Part shown: one piece after another, positions 17,825 through 27,817 of the stretch
Layout: each line of letters opens with the position of its first letter
Position numbering within the stretch: the first letter of the stretch is position 1
NCBI RefSeq assembly: GCF_009720525.1
Contig: NZ_CP043930.1
Coordinates: 6,398,001 to 6,462,000 of the forward strand
Source of the DNA: Gimesia benthica
GTDB taxonomy: Bacteria > Planctomycetota > Planctomycetia > Planctomycetales > Planctomycetaceae
Length of the DNA stretch: 64,000 nt
Direction: 5' to 3'
The notes under the pieces: model-generated
Seen by the model: the letters and a program-made list of their open reading frames with translations, nothing else
Told to the model about the DNA's origin: nothing
The model's database searches: none
Made by a program: the position numbers and the translations under genes

Positions 17825-20800
17825 TTAGATCGATGCCGGTTCAGGGGTATGCCTGAGTTCCGGCTCAATCGGTTCGTCTGGTTCAAGACGATGACCGTCA
17901 TCGTCTCCTCTATCATCATTCTTATGCAGACTCTCCACCGGCAGGTTGAACACGACATAGAGCACGCGTAGAACAAGCAAGCTCATGATCATCGCGCTAC
18001 AGACGCCACCAATCACAACTGTTGCCAGCGGTCTCTGGACCTCCGCGCCCATTCCGGTGCTGAAGGCCATTGGCACGAACCCGAGACTGGCGACTAGAGT
18101 TGTCATCAGAATCGGTCGCAACCGAGTCATGGCTGCTTCTTCGACTGCTTCGTCAAGCGAACGTCCGCGCCGGCGAAGTAGTCGAATCGTTGAAACAAGC
18201 AACATGTCGTCCAGTACTGCGACGCCGGACAGCGCGATGAATCCGACCGCAGCCGAAATGGAAAACGGCATGTCACGAATCCACAGCGCCAAAATGCCGC
18301 CAATCCATGCAAATGGAACGCCGGTGAAGACTCGAAACGAGTCAACCCAATTGCGATACGTCATGTAGAGCAGCGATAGAATCATCAACAGTGCAACCGG
18401 CACGACAATCATCAACCGCGTTTGAGCGCGTTGTAGATTCTCGAATTGCCCACCCCAATCGATGCGATATCGTCCCGCCGGTAGCTGCACCTTTTCATCA
18501 ACGACACGCTGTGCCTCGGCGACGAAGCTGCCAAGATCGCGGCCACGCACGTTGGCTTCGATCGTAATCCGCCGCTGGTACCAATCCCGTTTGATCGTAT
18601 TCGGCCCTTCGACCTTTTCGATGGTCGCCAATCGTGATAGCGGGATTCGCTCACCCGATGGCGTCGCAACGAGAATCTGACGGATCGCGTCGGGATCGGC
18701 ACGAGCTTTCTCCGGCAGTCGAATAATAAGCGGAAATCGCAATTGACCCTCGTAAACTTCCCCGACATTATGGGTTCCGAGTGCGCGAACGAGGTTCATG
18801 ATCGTACTGGCCGTTATTCCGTAACGAGCAATTTCATCCTGCTTCACTCGAATTTGGAGCACCGGCTGGCCGGAAACTTGTTCGACTTTGACGTCCTCGG
18901 CACCGGGAATGGACTGCAAGGCCCGCTCGACTTCCGATGCTTTGGCGACCATTAGGTCAAGGTCATCCCCGTACAGAATGGCAGCGACATCGGAGCGGAC
19001 GCCCGAGATCATCTCATTCATCCGCATCTCGATTGGTTGTGACATGGCCAGTCGTGGACCGGGCAGGTCACGCAGTTCTTCCTGCACAAGCTTCGTCAGT
19101 TCTTCCTGCGTCTCCGCCCGCATCCATCTTTCGCGCGGATGAAGTGTGAGAAACAGATCGGTCAGCTCGGTACCCATTGGGTCGGTTGCGACTTCCGCTG
19201 TCCCGATACGACTCCATACCTGTGCGATCTCATCCGGAAACTTTTCCAACAACACTTGCTCCATCTTCGTGTTGTAGCGAATGGATTCCTCCATCGTGGT
19301 TCCGGCCAGTCGCACCACGTTTATTGTGATGGCACCTTCGGAAAGCCGAGGCACGAACTCCGAACCAAGATTGGGAGCAACGAGGCCGAAAACACTGACG
19401 AGCAAGAGCAGGGCCGACCCGATCACGAACGCCTTGTGATGCATCGTAAACCGCAGTACGGGTGCGTAGAGCCGCTTGAGTACGCGGATCAGCAGCGGTT
19501 CTTTTTCTTGGATGTTTTTTGGGAGAAACAGGCTAGCCAAGACAGGCATGAGAGTCAGCGACAGAACCATCGAGCCGGCAAGAGCCATGATGACGGTCAT
19601 GGCCATCGGTCGAAACAGTTTTCCTTCGATGCCTTCGAGCGTCAGGATCGGCAGATAGACGATCATGATGATCAGTTCGCCGAACATCGTCGGTTTGCGA
19701 ACCTCGACCGCTGCGTCGCGAATGATCTGCAAACGACTGCGCCCGTCTCGATTGTGAGCCAAATGTCGCACGCAATTCTCAATCATTACGACCGAGCTAT
19801 CAACGACCAAACCGAAATCAATCGCACCCAAACTCAGCAGGCTGGCAGCGATCCCGAATTTCAGCATCCCGGAGAAGGCAAACAGCATCGATAGGGGAAT
19901 CGCCATCGCCACGATCAGTCCGGCCCTCAGATTGCCGAGAAAGATGAACAGTACCGCGACCACCAACAGTCCGCCCTCGAACAGGTTTTTCTGGACGGTG
20001 TGAATGACGTGATCAATCAACTCGGTGCGGTCGTAGACGGTTTGAATCTTTACGCCGGCCGGCAACGTTTCTTGAATGCTCTGGATTTTTTCCTTGATCG
20101 ACCACGTGACGTCGTGACTGTTTTCGCCCATCAGCATGAAACCCAGCCCCAGCACCGCTTCGCCGCGACCGTTGGCGGTGACTGCTCCGCGACGAATTTC
20201 GTGGCCGATCTGCACGTCAGCGACATCGCGGACGCGGATCGGCACGCCATCTTCGGACGTGATCACAATGTCTTTGATCTCTTCGATGTTGACCGTTCGT
20301 CCCACGCCATGAACGAGCAACATTTCGCTGCCATCGGTAATCGTTCCGCCGCCGACGTTTTCGTTGTTGGTTTGGAGCGCGTCTGAGACCTGTTCAAACG
20401 TCAGTCCATACTTGAATAGCCGCTCGGGATCGAGCCGCACTTGATACTGCTTTTCGTAACCACCCCAACTGTTGACTTCGGCGACCCCTCGCACTGATCG
20501 CAATTGAGGCTTGACGACCCAATCGTGAATCGTTCGTAACTCGGTCAACCGCTTGACACGCTCCTCCTTCGAGACTTTCGAGAAGTCAACGCCGTCGTAC
20601 ACCAAGACGTAGTGGAAGACTTCACCCAATCCGGTTGACACTGGTCCCATCTGCGGTCGGCTGATCCCGGCAGGCAGTTCGACTGTTGAAAGCCGTTCGT
20701 TGATCAGTTGTCGAGCGAAGTAGATGTCGATGCCATCGTCGAAAATGACTACGACCTGTGACAATCCAAACTTGGAAATAGATCGCAGTTGATTGAGTCC

Positions 20801-21031
20801 CGGCAAACCGCTAATCGCCTGCTCGACTGGGAAGGTAATCTGTCGTTCGATCTCCTCCGACGCCAGCGACGGCGCAACGGTGTTTATTTGGATTTGCACC
20901 GGGGTCGTGTCCGGGAAGGCGTCGATGTCGAGTTGCTGAAGCGAAAACGCACCAACGACAGCGAACAGACCTGCCGCCAATATCACTAACGCACGATGGC
21001 GTAGCGAGAAATCAATGAGCCAATTAAGCAT
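17825..21031 (-). CDS. czcA: Heavy-metal RND efflux pump (CzcA/CusA family)
   Basis: 1068 residues, full length. Two 6-helix halves with large periplasmic loops. TM4 carries LGAIDFGLVVDSSVVMIEN; the D-F-G-x-x-V-D pattern is typical of divalent-metal HME-RND pumps rather than Cu/Ag pumps. FPDTTPVQIQINT, GLPGLNQLRSISKFGLS and EFVPRLSEG are other family blocks. It lies 11 nt after the adaptor gene. Confidence 0.93.
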   Translation of the reverse strand: MLNWLIDFSLRHRALVILAAGLFAVVGAFSLQQLDIDAFPDTTPVQIQINTVAPSLASEEIERQITFPVEQAISGLPGLNQLRSISKFGLSQVVVIFDDGIDIYFARQLINERLSTVELPAGISRPQMGPVSTGLGEVFHYVLVYDGVDFSKVSKEERVKRLTELRTIHDWVVKPQLRSVRGVAEVNSWGGYEKQYQVRLDPERLFKYGLTFEQVSDALQTNNENVGGGTITDGSEMLLVHGVGRTVNIEEIKDIVITSEDGVPIRVRDVADVQIGHEIRRGAVTANGRGEAVLGLGFMLMGENSHDVTWSIKEKIQSIQETLPAGVKIQTVYDRTELIDHVIHTVQKNLFEGGLLVVAVLFIFLGNLRAGLIVAMAIPLSMLFAFSGMLKFGIAASLLSLGAIDFGLVVDSSVVMIENCVRHLAHNRDGRSRLQIIRDAAVEVRKPTMFGELIIMIVYLPILTLEGIEGKLFRPMAMTVIMALAGSMVLSLTLMPVLASLFLPKNIQEKEPLLIRVLKRLYAPVLRFTMHHKAFVIGSALLLLVSVFGLVAPNLGSEFVPRLSEGAITINVVRLAGTTMEESIRYNTKMEQVLLEKFPDEIAQVWSRIGTAEVATDPMGTELTDLFLTLHPRERWMRAETQEELTKLVQEELRDLPGPRLAMSQPIEMRMNEMISGVRSDVAAILYGDDLDLMVAKASEVERALQSIPGAEDVKVEQVSGQPVLQIRVKQDEIARYGITASTIMNLVRALGTHNVGEVYEGQLRFPLIIRLPEKARADPDAIRQILVATPSGERIPLSRLATIEKVEGPNTIKRDWYQRRITIEANVRGRDLGSFVAEAQRVVDEKVQLPAGRYRIDWGGQFENLQRAQTRLMIVVPVALLMILSLLYMTYRNWVDSFRVFTGVPFAWIGGILALWIRDMPFSISAAVGFIALSGVAVLDDMLLVSTIRLLRRRGRSLDEAVEEAAMTRLRPILMTTLVASLGFVPMAFSTGMGAEVQRPLATVVIGGVCSAMIMSLLVLRVLYVVFNLPVESLHKNDDRGDDDGHRLEPDEPIEPELRHTPEPASI

Positions 21032-21042
21032 CCATGCGCTCC

Positions 21043-22716
21043 TTATTCAGCGACGCAGTCACAGCCTGCACCGAGATTGTTTTTTAGTAACTGCGCTCGC
21101 AACACGTCGCTGCCCACAGTGGCAATCACCTCGCCCGGAAGAACACCAGAGATCACTTCTGTGTAGTTGCCGTTGGTCGCCCCCAAACGCACTGAGCGAA
21201 CGTGGAATACTTTGAAGCTTTCGGGACTGTCGAAATAACTCTTGTCGCGGACGAACACGACCTGACAACAGCCCTCCCAGTGTGACGACCCCTTTGGGAT
21301 CACGATGGCATCAGGTTCGTTTCGCAAGATGACCTGCCCTCTGCCAAATGTCTCACTTCGCAAATGGCCATCGGAATTGGGAAGCACGGCTCGAATTTGC
21401 ACCATGCGAGTCTGCTTGTCTGCGGCTGTACTGATCCAGTCCAGTTGGCCTTGGACTTCGTGTCGGCTGCCGTCTGCTTGAAATCGGACGCTTTGACCGA
21501 CAGCAAGCTGGTCCATGCTCTCCAGCGGAACGCTCAGAGTGAGCCACATCTGTCGCGTATCGGCGACTTGAAATAGAATTCGTGTCGGATCAACGACTTC
21601 ACCCGGCGCTACGGTTCTCTTGGAAATAGCACCATCAATCGGTGAAACGATTGGCAGTAAGTTGGTGGTTGCTGTCAGACTGTCAAGCTGTGATCGAATC
21701 TCATCGGGAATTCCGAGCAACCGCAGGCTGTCCAGAACCTGCCGGTCAGACATGCTTCGCAAAGAATCGACCTGCACTGGTAAGCCAAGATTTCGCAGTG
21801 ATTGCTCGGCATTCAGGACATCGGCCTGGGCTTTGGCCAACGCGGCCTCTGCATCGAGGATCAACGATCCAGCAATCACTTCACGAGCCTGGGTGAGTCT
21901 CGATACGTTCTGTTGTTGCAACTTCTCTTCGGCGAGCGAACGCAGTAGATTCGATTTCAGATTGCCGACTTCAGGGGCATCGATGACCGCGAGAAGTTCG
22001 CCCTTGGCAACTTTGTCTCCGACGTTCTTTTGGACCATCCACACGCTGCCGGGCAATCGAGAAGCCAAACTCGCTAGTCGAGTCGGGTCGTAGACAATCT
22101 CGCCGCTGCCGGAAATGGATTCCACAATCGGATGTCGCTCAACCAATTCCACATCGACACCAGCTTGCTTCACGGACTCGACCGAAGCGAACTGGATGCG
22201 CGTCTCGTAAACCGCGCAGGCGCTGTTGTTTTCCTTTCGCGGAGCAATGGCGAGTGCCCGTGCCGCCCGCTCCAAGTCACTTGCCAGAACAGTTGGCGTT
22301 TCTTTCAGTTGGGCAACGTCAGGATGATGGAGCGGGCAGTTATGAACGCCGTGCTCTGGGCACCATCTGTAGTCTGGTCCTTTGGGCATCAGTGTTGGAT
22401 CACACTGGACACAAATCGATTCCGGGACCGAGTGCTCTTCGCACCAATCAGTCCGAACAGCCTCCGCAGAGCCAGTCAATGCGGCGAACTTAGGGATTTT
22501 CCAATCGTTGCGGTGGCCAAAATAGAATACCGCTGCAAAGCCAATGAGAACCAAGGTTGGCCCGATGCCGCCGAGGACCAGCGATATAATCCGCCGAATC
22601 TTGCCACGCGGCTTCGTAGTGGTGCCGGGAGACTTACCAGGACTATTATTCACGTCCGACTCTGGGGATGATAGACCTAGGCTCGTCTCTGGCGTATGGA
22701 TGACTGAATGATTCAC
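21043..22716 (-). CDS. czcB: RND efflux adaptor with N-terminal Cys/His metal modules
   Basis: 557 residues. The GTG at 22716 is chosen because AGGAGG lies 7 nt upstream. One membrane helix near residues 41-66, then two metal modules (Cys92/His95/Cys102/Cys105 and Cys119/His122/Cys127/His130/His131), a barrel-sandwich hybrid domain, a helical hairpin and a C-terminal CCQVVFVRD / GVLPGEVIATVGSDVL region. The tail GAGCDC adds two Cys. The module matches that of the lipoprotein at 17416-17793. Confidence 0.9.
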   Translation of the reverse strand: MNHSVIHTPETSLGLSSPESDVNNSPGKSPGTTTKPRGKIRRIISLVLGGIGPTLVLIGFAAVFYFGHRNDWKIPKFAALTGSAEAVRTDWCEEHSVPESICVQCDPTLMPKGPDYRWCPEHGVHNCPLHHPDVAQLKETPTVLASDLERAARALAIAPRKENNSACAVYETRIQFASVESVKQAGVDVELVERHPIVESISGSGEIVYDPTRLASLASRLPGSVWMVQKNVGDKVAKGELLAVIDAPEVGNLKSNLLRSLAEEKLQQQNVSRLTQAREVIAGSLILDAEAALAKAQADVLNAEQSLRNLGLPVQVDSLRSMSDRQVLDSLRLLGIPDEIRSQLDSLTATTNLLPIVSPIDGAISKRTVAPGEVVDPTRILFQVADTRQMWLTLSVPLESMDQLAVGQSVRFQADGSRHEVQGQLDWISTAADKQTRMVQIRAVLPNSDGHLRSETFGRGQVILRNEPDAIVIPKGSSHWEGCCQVVFVRDKSYFDSPESFKVFHVRSVRLGATNGNYTEVISGVLPGEVIATVGSDVLRAQLLKNNLGAGCDCVAE

Positions 22717-22881
22717 GATAGTACCTCCTGCTGGGTGAAGATGGGAAAAGCACGGAAGGCGAAGCGCAATCCAAGTGCTTACCAAGGAGCGCAGGCGAAC
22801 CAGAAATCTGAACTCAACGCGTAATTACAAATGTAATTGGTAGCAGAGTTCGCTGGTCAGCGAGCGCAGGCCAGCAGCGGC

Positions 22882-23274
22882 CTATAGCGAGAGAGATGCG
22901 AAGACGAGACGAACGTCACGTCCGCTTTCGAGTCCGAAGCGGTGCGGATGATCTTCGCAGCGAGATGCGCAGGCTCTGCAGAAGTCCAGCGTGCCGAAGC
23001 ACACCGGCGCAAAGTCGAGGGACCACGCAAGATCGGAGGAAACGATCCGACTGTTCAGTTCGGGCGTGATCTGGCAAACACAGCCGGATTCACACGGAGA
23101 TGGCGAATCGCAGGGACAGCCCGCCGGGCATGAACGACTCTCACTTGAAACACACGTACAAGTGTGGGCTGGCGAGAAGGCGACCGGTCGCGCAATATCC
23201 CCACTTGCCACACAAAAAAGCGGGCAAAAAGTCACACGAAGTGTGATGAAGGTGAGGATGGTGAAACGGAACAT
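22882..23274 (-). CDS. Small secreted Cys-rich protein
   Basis: 130 residues: hydrophobic N-terminus (FTILTFITLRVTFCPLF), then CTCVSSESRSCPAGCPCD, CESGCVCQI and a second Cys pair CRACASRC. It is the likely first gene of the minus-strand metal operon. General layout resembles the proteins at 1.7, 12.7, 27.8 and 31.6 kb. No named family recognised. Confidence 0.5.
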   Translation of the reverse strand: MFRFTILTFITLRVTFCPLFCVASGDIARPVAFSPAHTCTCVSSESRSCPAGCPCDSPSPCESGCVCQITPELNSRIVSSDLAWSLDFAPVCFGTLDFCRACASRCEDHPHRFGLESGRDVRLVFASLSL

Positions 23275-23508
23275 CTGATTACAACCTTACTCTACGCTCT
23301 ACAACGAATTTGCATAGTTACTGTGTATCCTACGATCTGGCAGGGCTGACGTCAAGCCCATTCCGAACTGCCTGCTTCAATTTATCATCGGCACGAACGC
23401 TGAGAAAGTTGGCAATAATTTAGAATCTAGAGCGCGTCACATTTTAGTCTAGCGCGAATGCGGTAAGTCTGGTAGACTGGTGAAGTCTCATTTCATGGAG
23501 GATTTCAC

Positions 23509-24182
23509 ATGTTGATTTATTCCAAAGAACGCCGCCTCGAAGTTCTGAAAGCGTATGCAGCCGGTTTAACAACCCGGGAGATTGCATTGCAATTTCAATG
23601 CAGTGAATCGTGGGTTAGACGGGTCAAACAAGAGTTTCGAGATCAGGGAAAAACCAGCCCTGCCACCAGGCGTAAACGAGTTCCCCAGTGGCATTCACTG
23701 GCAGATCGAATTCAAACTGCAGTCTCAAATAAACCGGATATCACTCTGCAGGAATTGAAGGATCAGCTTGGCACAGCACTCTGTCGTCAGACATTGTGTC
23801 GCGCATTAACACGTTTAAAGCTCACTCTCAAAAAAAAGTCCTGATCGCATCAGAGCAGGATCGCCCCGATGTTCAACAACGTCGTGCTGAATGGAAAGTC
23901 AGACAGCAGGGACTGGATCCGGAACGGTTCGTTTTTCTCGACGAAACATGGGCAAAAACAAATATGACGCGTCCCAGAGGACGTTCATTGAAAGGCACGC
24001 GGTTGATTGCCAGGACGCCGCACGGACATTGGAAAACAACCACATTCCTGGCCGGTTTACGAACCAGCGGCTTAGTGGCTCCCCTCGTTGTTGATGGAGC
24101 GATCAATGGTGATGTGTTTGTGGCTTACGTACAACAGCATCTGGTTTCTGTTCTCCAGGAAGGAGATATGGTGGTCATGGAT
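23509..24182 (+). pseudogene. IS630-family transposase in two frames, 3'-truncated
   Basis: The first frame (23509-23844) encodes the HTH region (LEVLKAYAAGLTTREIALQF, SESWVRRVKQEF). The second frame (from about 23796) encodes DDE blocks (FVFLDETWAKTNMTR, PLVVDGAINGDVFVAYVQ, VVMDN). They join at a run of eight A (23830-23837), which could be a programmed frameshift site. The element breaks right after VVMDN, where an IS3 fragment begins, so the last catalytic part is gone. Confidence 0.8.
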
Positions 24183-24359
24183 AATCCCCATCTTGCGGGG
24201 CACTTCAGCTACCGGAATTCCTACTTCAGCCTGGCGTAAAGCAAAGGCGATTTGTTCTTCTGTGTAGCGTTTTTGTTTCATAGACCTGGTCCTTTTTCTG
24301 AATACAAGATAACAAATTCTCTCGCATTCCGCATGGATCAAGAAACGGGGGGAAGGTCA
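24183..24359 (-). pseudogene. IS3-family orfA, 5' end fragment
   Basis: The ATG at 24281 starts MKQKRYTEEQIAFALRQAE and PVAEVPRKMGI, the N-terminus of IS3 orfA. After 33 residues it runs into the IS630 relic. A TGACC terminal sequence at 24359 marks the IS end. Confidence 0.7.
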
Positions 24360-24786
24360 ACATATTTTGTTATATGTGAATTTGCAGCTACTTCTTTCCA
24401 GGTACTGACCTTCTTTTTCATGTTTCGTTCTCTGTTGGATGAGATTCTTAATGTCGATGTTTTTTCACTAAAGACTACATGGAACACCTGAGTGTCGTTT
24501 GTTAGCGCAACATTCAATCACTCAGGCGTTCCAACTCAGGAGTTTCCGTATATATACTGTATTTATTCTTAAGTCTTCTAAATCTGTATCTGTTACTTCC
24601 GTAAGTTCGTCGAATACAGAGTGGGAATTAGGATCAGTCGGATTGACCTGACTGAATGCGATCCAAAGGTGCTGAGTTTAATTAACTTTTCCGGCATTCC
24701 ATGCATCACAGTTCTCCTGAACCTGATAATTCTAATCTCATAATCCATCCCAACGTATAATTTTGAGATGTTCTCGTTGGCCGATT
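24360..24786. other. Spacer without recognisable gene
   Basis: AT-rich 430 bp downstream of the ABC operon. Open frames on the minus strand (for example 24593-24832) have no family signature. Confidence 0.45.
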
Positions 24787-24819
24787 CTCGAGCCCTCTCT
24801 TTGTAAGAGAGAGCTCGAG
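24787..24819 (-). terminator. Hairpin after the ABC transporter operon
   Basis: CTCGAGC..CTCTCTT / AAGAGAG..GCTCGAG, a stem of about 15 bp with one mismatch, 27 nt beyond the stop of the ATPase gene. Only a weak T run follows on the minus strand. Confidence 0.5.
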
Positions 24820-24845
24820 ATAGACCGTCCAATAAAAGTCTTTCT

Positions 24846-25538
24846 TTAAGCTGTTTTCAACAGATTCTGGTCTGAACCTGCCTGGATGCGACCTTCAGAA
24901 AGACGTAAGGTTCTGCGGGCACACTCCGCAGCAGACAAATCATGTGTTACCATGATGATCGTGCGACCTTCCTCATTGAATTGACGCAGGAAAGCAAGAA
25001 CCTGATCACGGGTCTCCGGATCAAGGTTCCCTGTCGGTTCATCAGCGAGGATGATCAACGGGTCGTTGGCCAGCATGCGAGCCAGTGCGACGCGCTGTTG
25101 CTGACCAATACTGAGTTCACTCGGTTTATGATGCAGTCTATCCTGCAGCCCAACCGTGCCCAGCAATTCCTCCGCCCGCTCCTGTTGCTCTGTTCTAAAC
25201 TTTTGTGACAGCATCATAGGGACCTGAACATTTTCAATCGCGGTCAGATAAGGCACCAGATTGAATGTCTGGAAGACAAATCCAATCTTATTCTGTCTGA
25301 CTTCAGCGCGCTGCTCAATCGGCAAATCATAAATTGATACGTCGTCGAGCAGAATGCGGCCTTCAGAAGGGGCCGACATTGCCCCCAGCATGGAGAGCAG
25401 CGTCGTTTTTCCGCTCCCGCTGGGACCGATGATCGCAGCGAACTCACCTTGCGCGATTTCAATAGAGGTCGAGTCTAGCGCGACCACTTCGTGCTGTTGC
25501 TTACAATATACTTTTTTAACAGATTCTAACTTTAACAT
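24846..25538 (-). CDS. ABC transporter ATP-binding protein (LolD/MacB type)
   Basis: 230 residues. Walker A GPSGSGKTT, signature LSIGQQQRVALARM, Walker B LIILADEPTGNLD and the H-loop MVTHD. This type pairs with FtsX-like permeases and powers mechanotransmission or lipoprotein transport rather than classical import. Starts 4 nt after the permease gene. Confidence 0.93.
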   Translation of the reverse strand: MLKLESVKKVYCKQQHEVVALDSTSIEIAQGEFAAIIGPSGSGKTTLLSMLGAMSAPSEGRILLDDVSIYDLPIEQRAEVRQNKIGFVFQTFNLVPYLTAIENVQVPMMLSQKFRTEQQERAEELLGTVGLQDRLHHKPSELSIGQQQRVALARMLANDPLIILADEPTGNLDPETRDQVLAFLRQFNEEGRTIIMVTHDLSAAECARRTLRLSEGRIQAGSDQNLLKTA

Positions 25539-25542
25539 TTAG

Positions 25543-26763
25543 TTATACCTCCTTGAAACAGAGACAGGGATCGAGGCGGGAAGCCTGGCGCGCCGGAAAA
25601 TAACTGGCAGCCAGAGTGACCAGCACCGCAACCGTAGAGGCAACGATTGCCAGACTCGGGACTGGAAACACTGCTACACTCGCAAATACAGGTCCCAGAA
25701 AGACTGCTATCAGACTTCCCAAAACATAACCGCTAATCCCCCCGGCCAGGCCCAGCAGAGCCGCTTTTGCCAGGAACAACTGCGTGACGAATCTCGGCGT
25801 GGCCCCCAGAGCCATCAGCGTGCCGATTTCGCGACGACGTTCTATGACGTTCGCAAAGCTTGCACTCGCCATACTCGCACCACCGACGGCCACCAGAATC
25901 GCAAGGAACAGGTACGATAGATTTGTCATCATCCGGTTAATCGAAACCTGAGTTTCGACCACATTGGCGATCGTCACCACCTTGGTACCGGGCAGTAATG
26001 ACTGCAACTCCCCTACCAATCCGTTAGCGACGTCTTCGCAGCAGCCCATAACTTCAATAATATTCACAACCGGTCCTGTTCCTGACAGCCGTTGCACAGT
26101 ATGCAGGTGGGCGAACACCCGACTGTCATCGACGGTCCCCGTCGAGGGAAGCACGCTGAGTACCTCAAACGTTTCCCCCAGAAGTTGGAGCTGGTCCCCT
26201 TCTTTCAGTCCCTTACTGGCGGCAAAATCAGAACCAAGCAAAACTTCAGATTGATTCAGGTGTTGCAGAGCCCTGCGTTCTGCCAGGGAGTCTGGAGCGT
26301 CCAGATTTTCATCAGCCACGTTAATCTTAGCTTTACAACCTTCATGCTTTTTGAATAGCATGCCGCCTCCCGACCAGGCATTCATCTTCTGTATTTCGGA
26401 CTGTGGCAGGATGCCCGTCAGAATCACGTTGCGGTCGTCCAGTTTGGTGGGGACACAGAGTTTGGGGGTAATCGCTTCCACTCCGGTCAGTCCCGCCAGT
26501 GCCAGTTCAGCCACGTGTTCTTCTGGGATGGTTTCCTTGTGCATGTCTGCAGCATAATAATCCTGCAGTGTGACGCCTTCGGGGAGAATCAGTACGTTCG
26601 CTCCCAGTTCGTCAAGTTTACCAGCAACCTCCTGTTCTGAGAAAATTGTAACGTTGCGGATCGCTACCAGCGCTGTCACACTCAAAATGATTGCCAGCAG
26701 GCTGGCGATCAGCGCCGTAGGACGCTCTTTCATTTCTTTCCAGATTATTGTTCTCATTGTCAT
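25543..26763 (-). CDS. FtsX/MacB-like ABC permease
   Basis: 406 residues. An N-terminal membrane helix, a large periplasmic domain (about residues 40-270, with Cys pairs such as GCCEDV) and three C-terminal helices including the FtsX block ASFANVIERRREIGTLMALGAT. Partner of the adjacent ATPase. The substrate is unknown; the next gene upstream encodes a periplasmic thioredoxin-like protein. Confidence 0.88.
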   Translation of the reverse strand: MTMRTIIWKEMKERPTALIASLLAIILSVTALVAIRNVTIFSEQEVAGKLDELGANVLILPEGVTLQDYYAADMHKETIPEEHVAELALAGLTGVEAITPKLCVPTKLDDRNVILTGILPQSEIQKMNAWSGGGMLFKKHEGCKAKINVADENLDAPDSLAERRALQHLNQSEVLLGSDFAASKGLKEGDQLQLLGETFEVLSVLPSTGTVDDSRVFAHLHTVQRLSGTGPVVNIIEVMGCCEDVANGLVGELQSLLPGTKVVTIANVVETQVSINRMMTNLSYLFLAILVAVGGASMASASFANVIERRREIGTLMALGATPRFVTQLFLAKAALLGLAGGISGYVLGSLIAVFLGPVFASVAVFPVPSLAIVASTVAVLVTLAASYFPARQASRLDPCLCFKEV

Positions 26764-26796
26764 GAGAGACCTCCTTAAAGTATATGATGCAATGGT

Positions 26797-27582
26797 TTAT
26801 TTACAGTGTTTGCAGCCTTCCACGCCGCAGCTTTTTCCAGCTTTTTTCAGCTCGGCAATCAGCTGCTGGCTGGTCACACTATTGTTGAACTTCCCGACCA
26901 TCACACCAGGAGGTGCCATAAAAATGACAGACGAGTTTTGTGAGTCAGGCACTCTCAGTTCATTCAAAAAGTCGCGTTCGGTCGGCTCAGATTGTGAGAC
27001 GGTAATTACTTCAACCGCGTTTTTGTAACAGGGCATCGATTGGAAATTCTGAACCCCATTGGGAATTCCTGTACTATTTGAGGCATTCACACACAGTAGC
27101 ACCATTCTACGGTTCTGCAGATTCAACATGCACCGGGATTTGGCGGGGGATACGAATGCCTGCTGAATATAGTCAGCGTTGATCTGTTTCACATAGGAAC
27201 CGGTGACCGCCCCATTGGGAGCAACTGCCAGCGTAAGCGGCATGGGCGCGCGTGAGACTCCATACTGTTCAACAATCTTGCGTTCCTGGGGATCGCCGGT
27301 GTTAACCGCCACAACGGACGCTGTGTTTTTGTCGGACAGATTCTGCTGCAGTGTGCTCCACATGCTTTTGGTGGTTGTATCCTGGTCTTTCCAGAACATG
27401 ATAAACGTGTATTTATTCTGTTCCGCTGCGGAAGCACGTGATGCTTCCGCCTTGCTCAATGATGCCACCCGGGGCGTATTTTGAGCCGGGGAAACATTCG
27501 ACATGGAAACCAGAAGAGTGCCTGCGGCCAGCAGACGAATACCATTATTTTTGAACAGTTTTAAAAAAGTGTGAGACTTCAT
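26797..27582 (-). CDS. Secreted tandem thioredoxin-like protein
   Basis: 261 residues. Signal peptide ending near VSPAQ, then a thioredoxin-like region (YTFIMFWKDQDTTTKSMWSTL, YGVSRAPMPLTLAVAPNG) without a CxxC active site, a second similar region (SVIFMAPPGVMVGKFNN), and a C-terminal Cys/His cluster CGVEGCKHC. Lack of redox Cys suggests binding or scaffolding rather than disulfide chemistry. Same operon as the ABC exporter. Confidence 0.6.
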   Translation of the reverse strand: MKSHTFLKLFKNNGIRLLAAGTLLVSMSNVSPAQNTPRVASLSKAEASRASAAEQNKYTFIMFWKDQDTTTKSMWSTLQQNLSDKNTASVVAVNTGDPQERKIVEQYGVSRAPMPLTLAVAPNGAVTGSYVKQINADYIQQAFVSPAKSRCMLNLQNRRMVLLCVNASNSTGIPNGVQNFQSMPCYKNAVEVITVSQSEPTERDFLNELRVPDSQNSSVIFMAPPGVMVGKFNNSVTSQQLIAELKKAGKSCGVEGCKHCK

Positions 27583-27817
27583 ATTATAAACTTCCTTACC
27601 TGTTTGTTGATTATGCTGCGATTTTGATCTGCAAAAAGAGGTAATGGGCTCGACCTGTAATTGCGCGCAGAAGCAGCGAAATGCAGTCTGATTTAAACAG
27701 ACACAGGCGCAGCAGTTATCATTTGAATCAGAATTGAATTCAAAGAGACGGTCAGCAAGATTGCTGTGGACAATTAGTGACCGTTACTGCCAGTAGGCAA
27801 GCGAGCCCGAGAGAAAT

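Noticed and set aside
19139-19894. 251-codon plus-strand frame
   Set aside because: Antisense shadow of the RND pump.
24472-24535. Repeat-like GAGTG...CACTC pair as a regulatory site
   Set aside because: Short, imperfect and far from any gene start.
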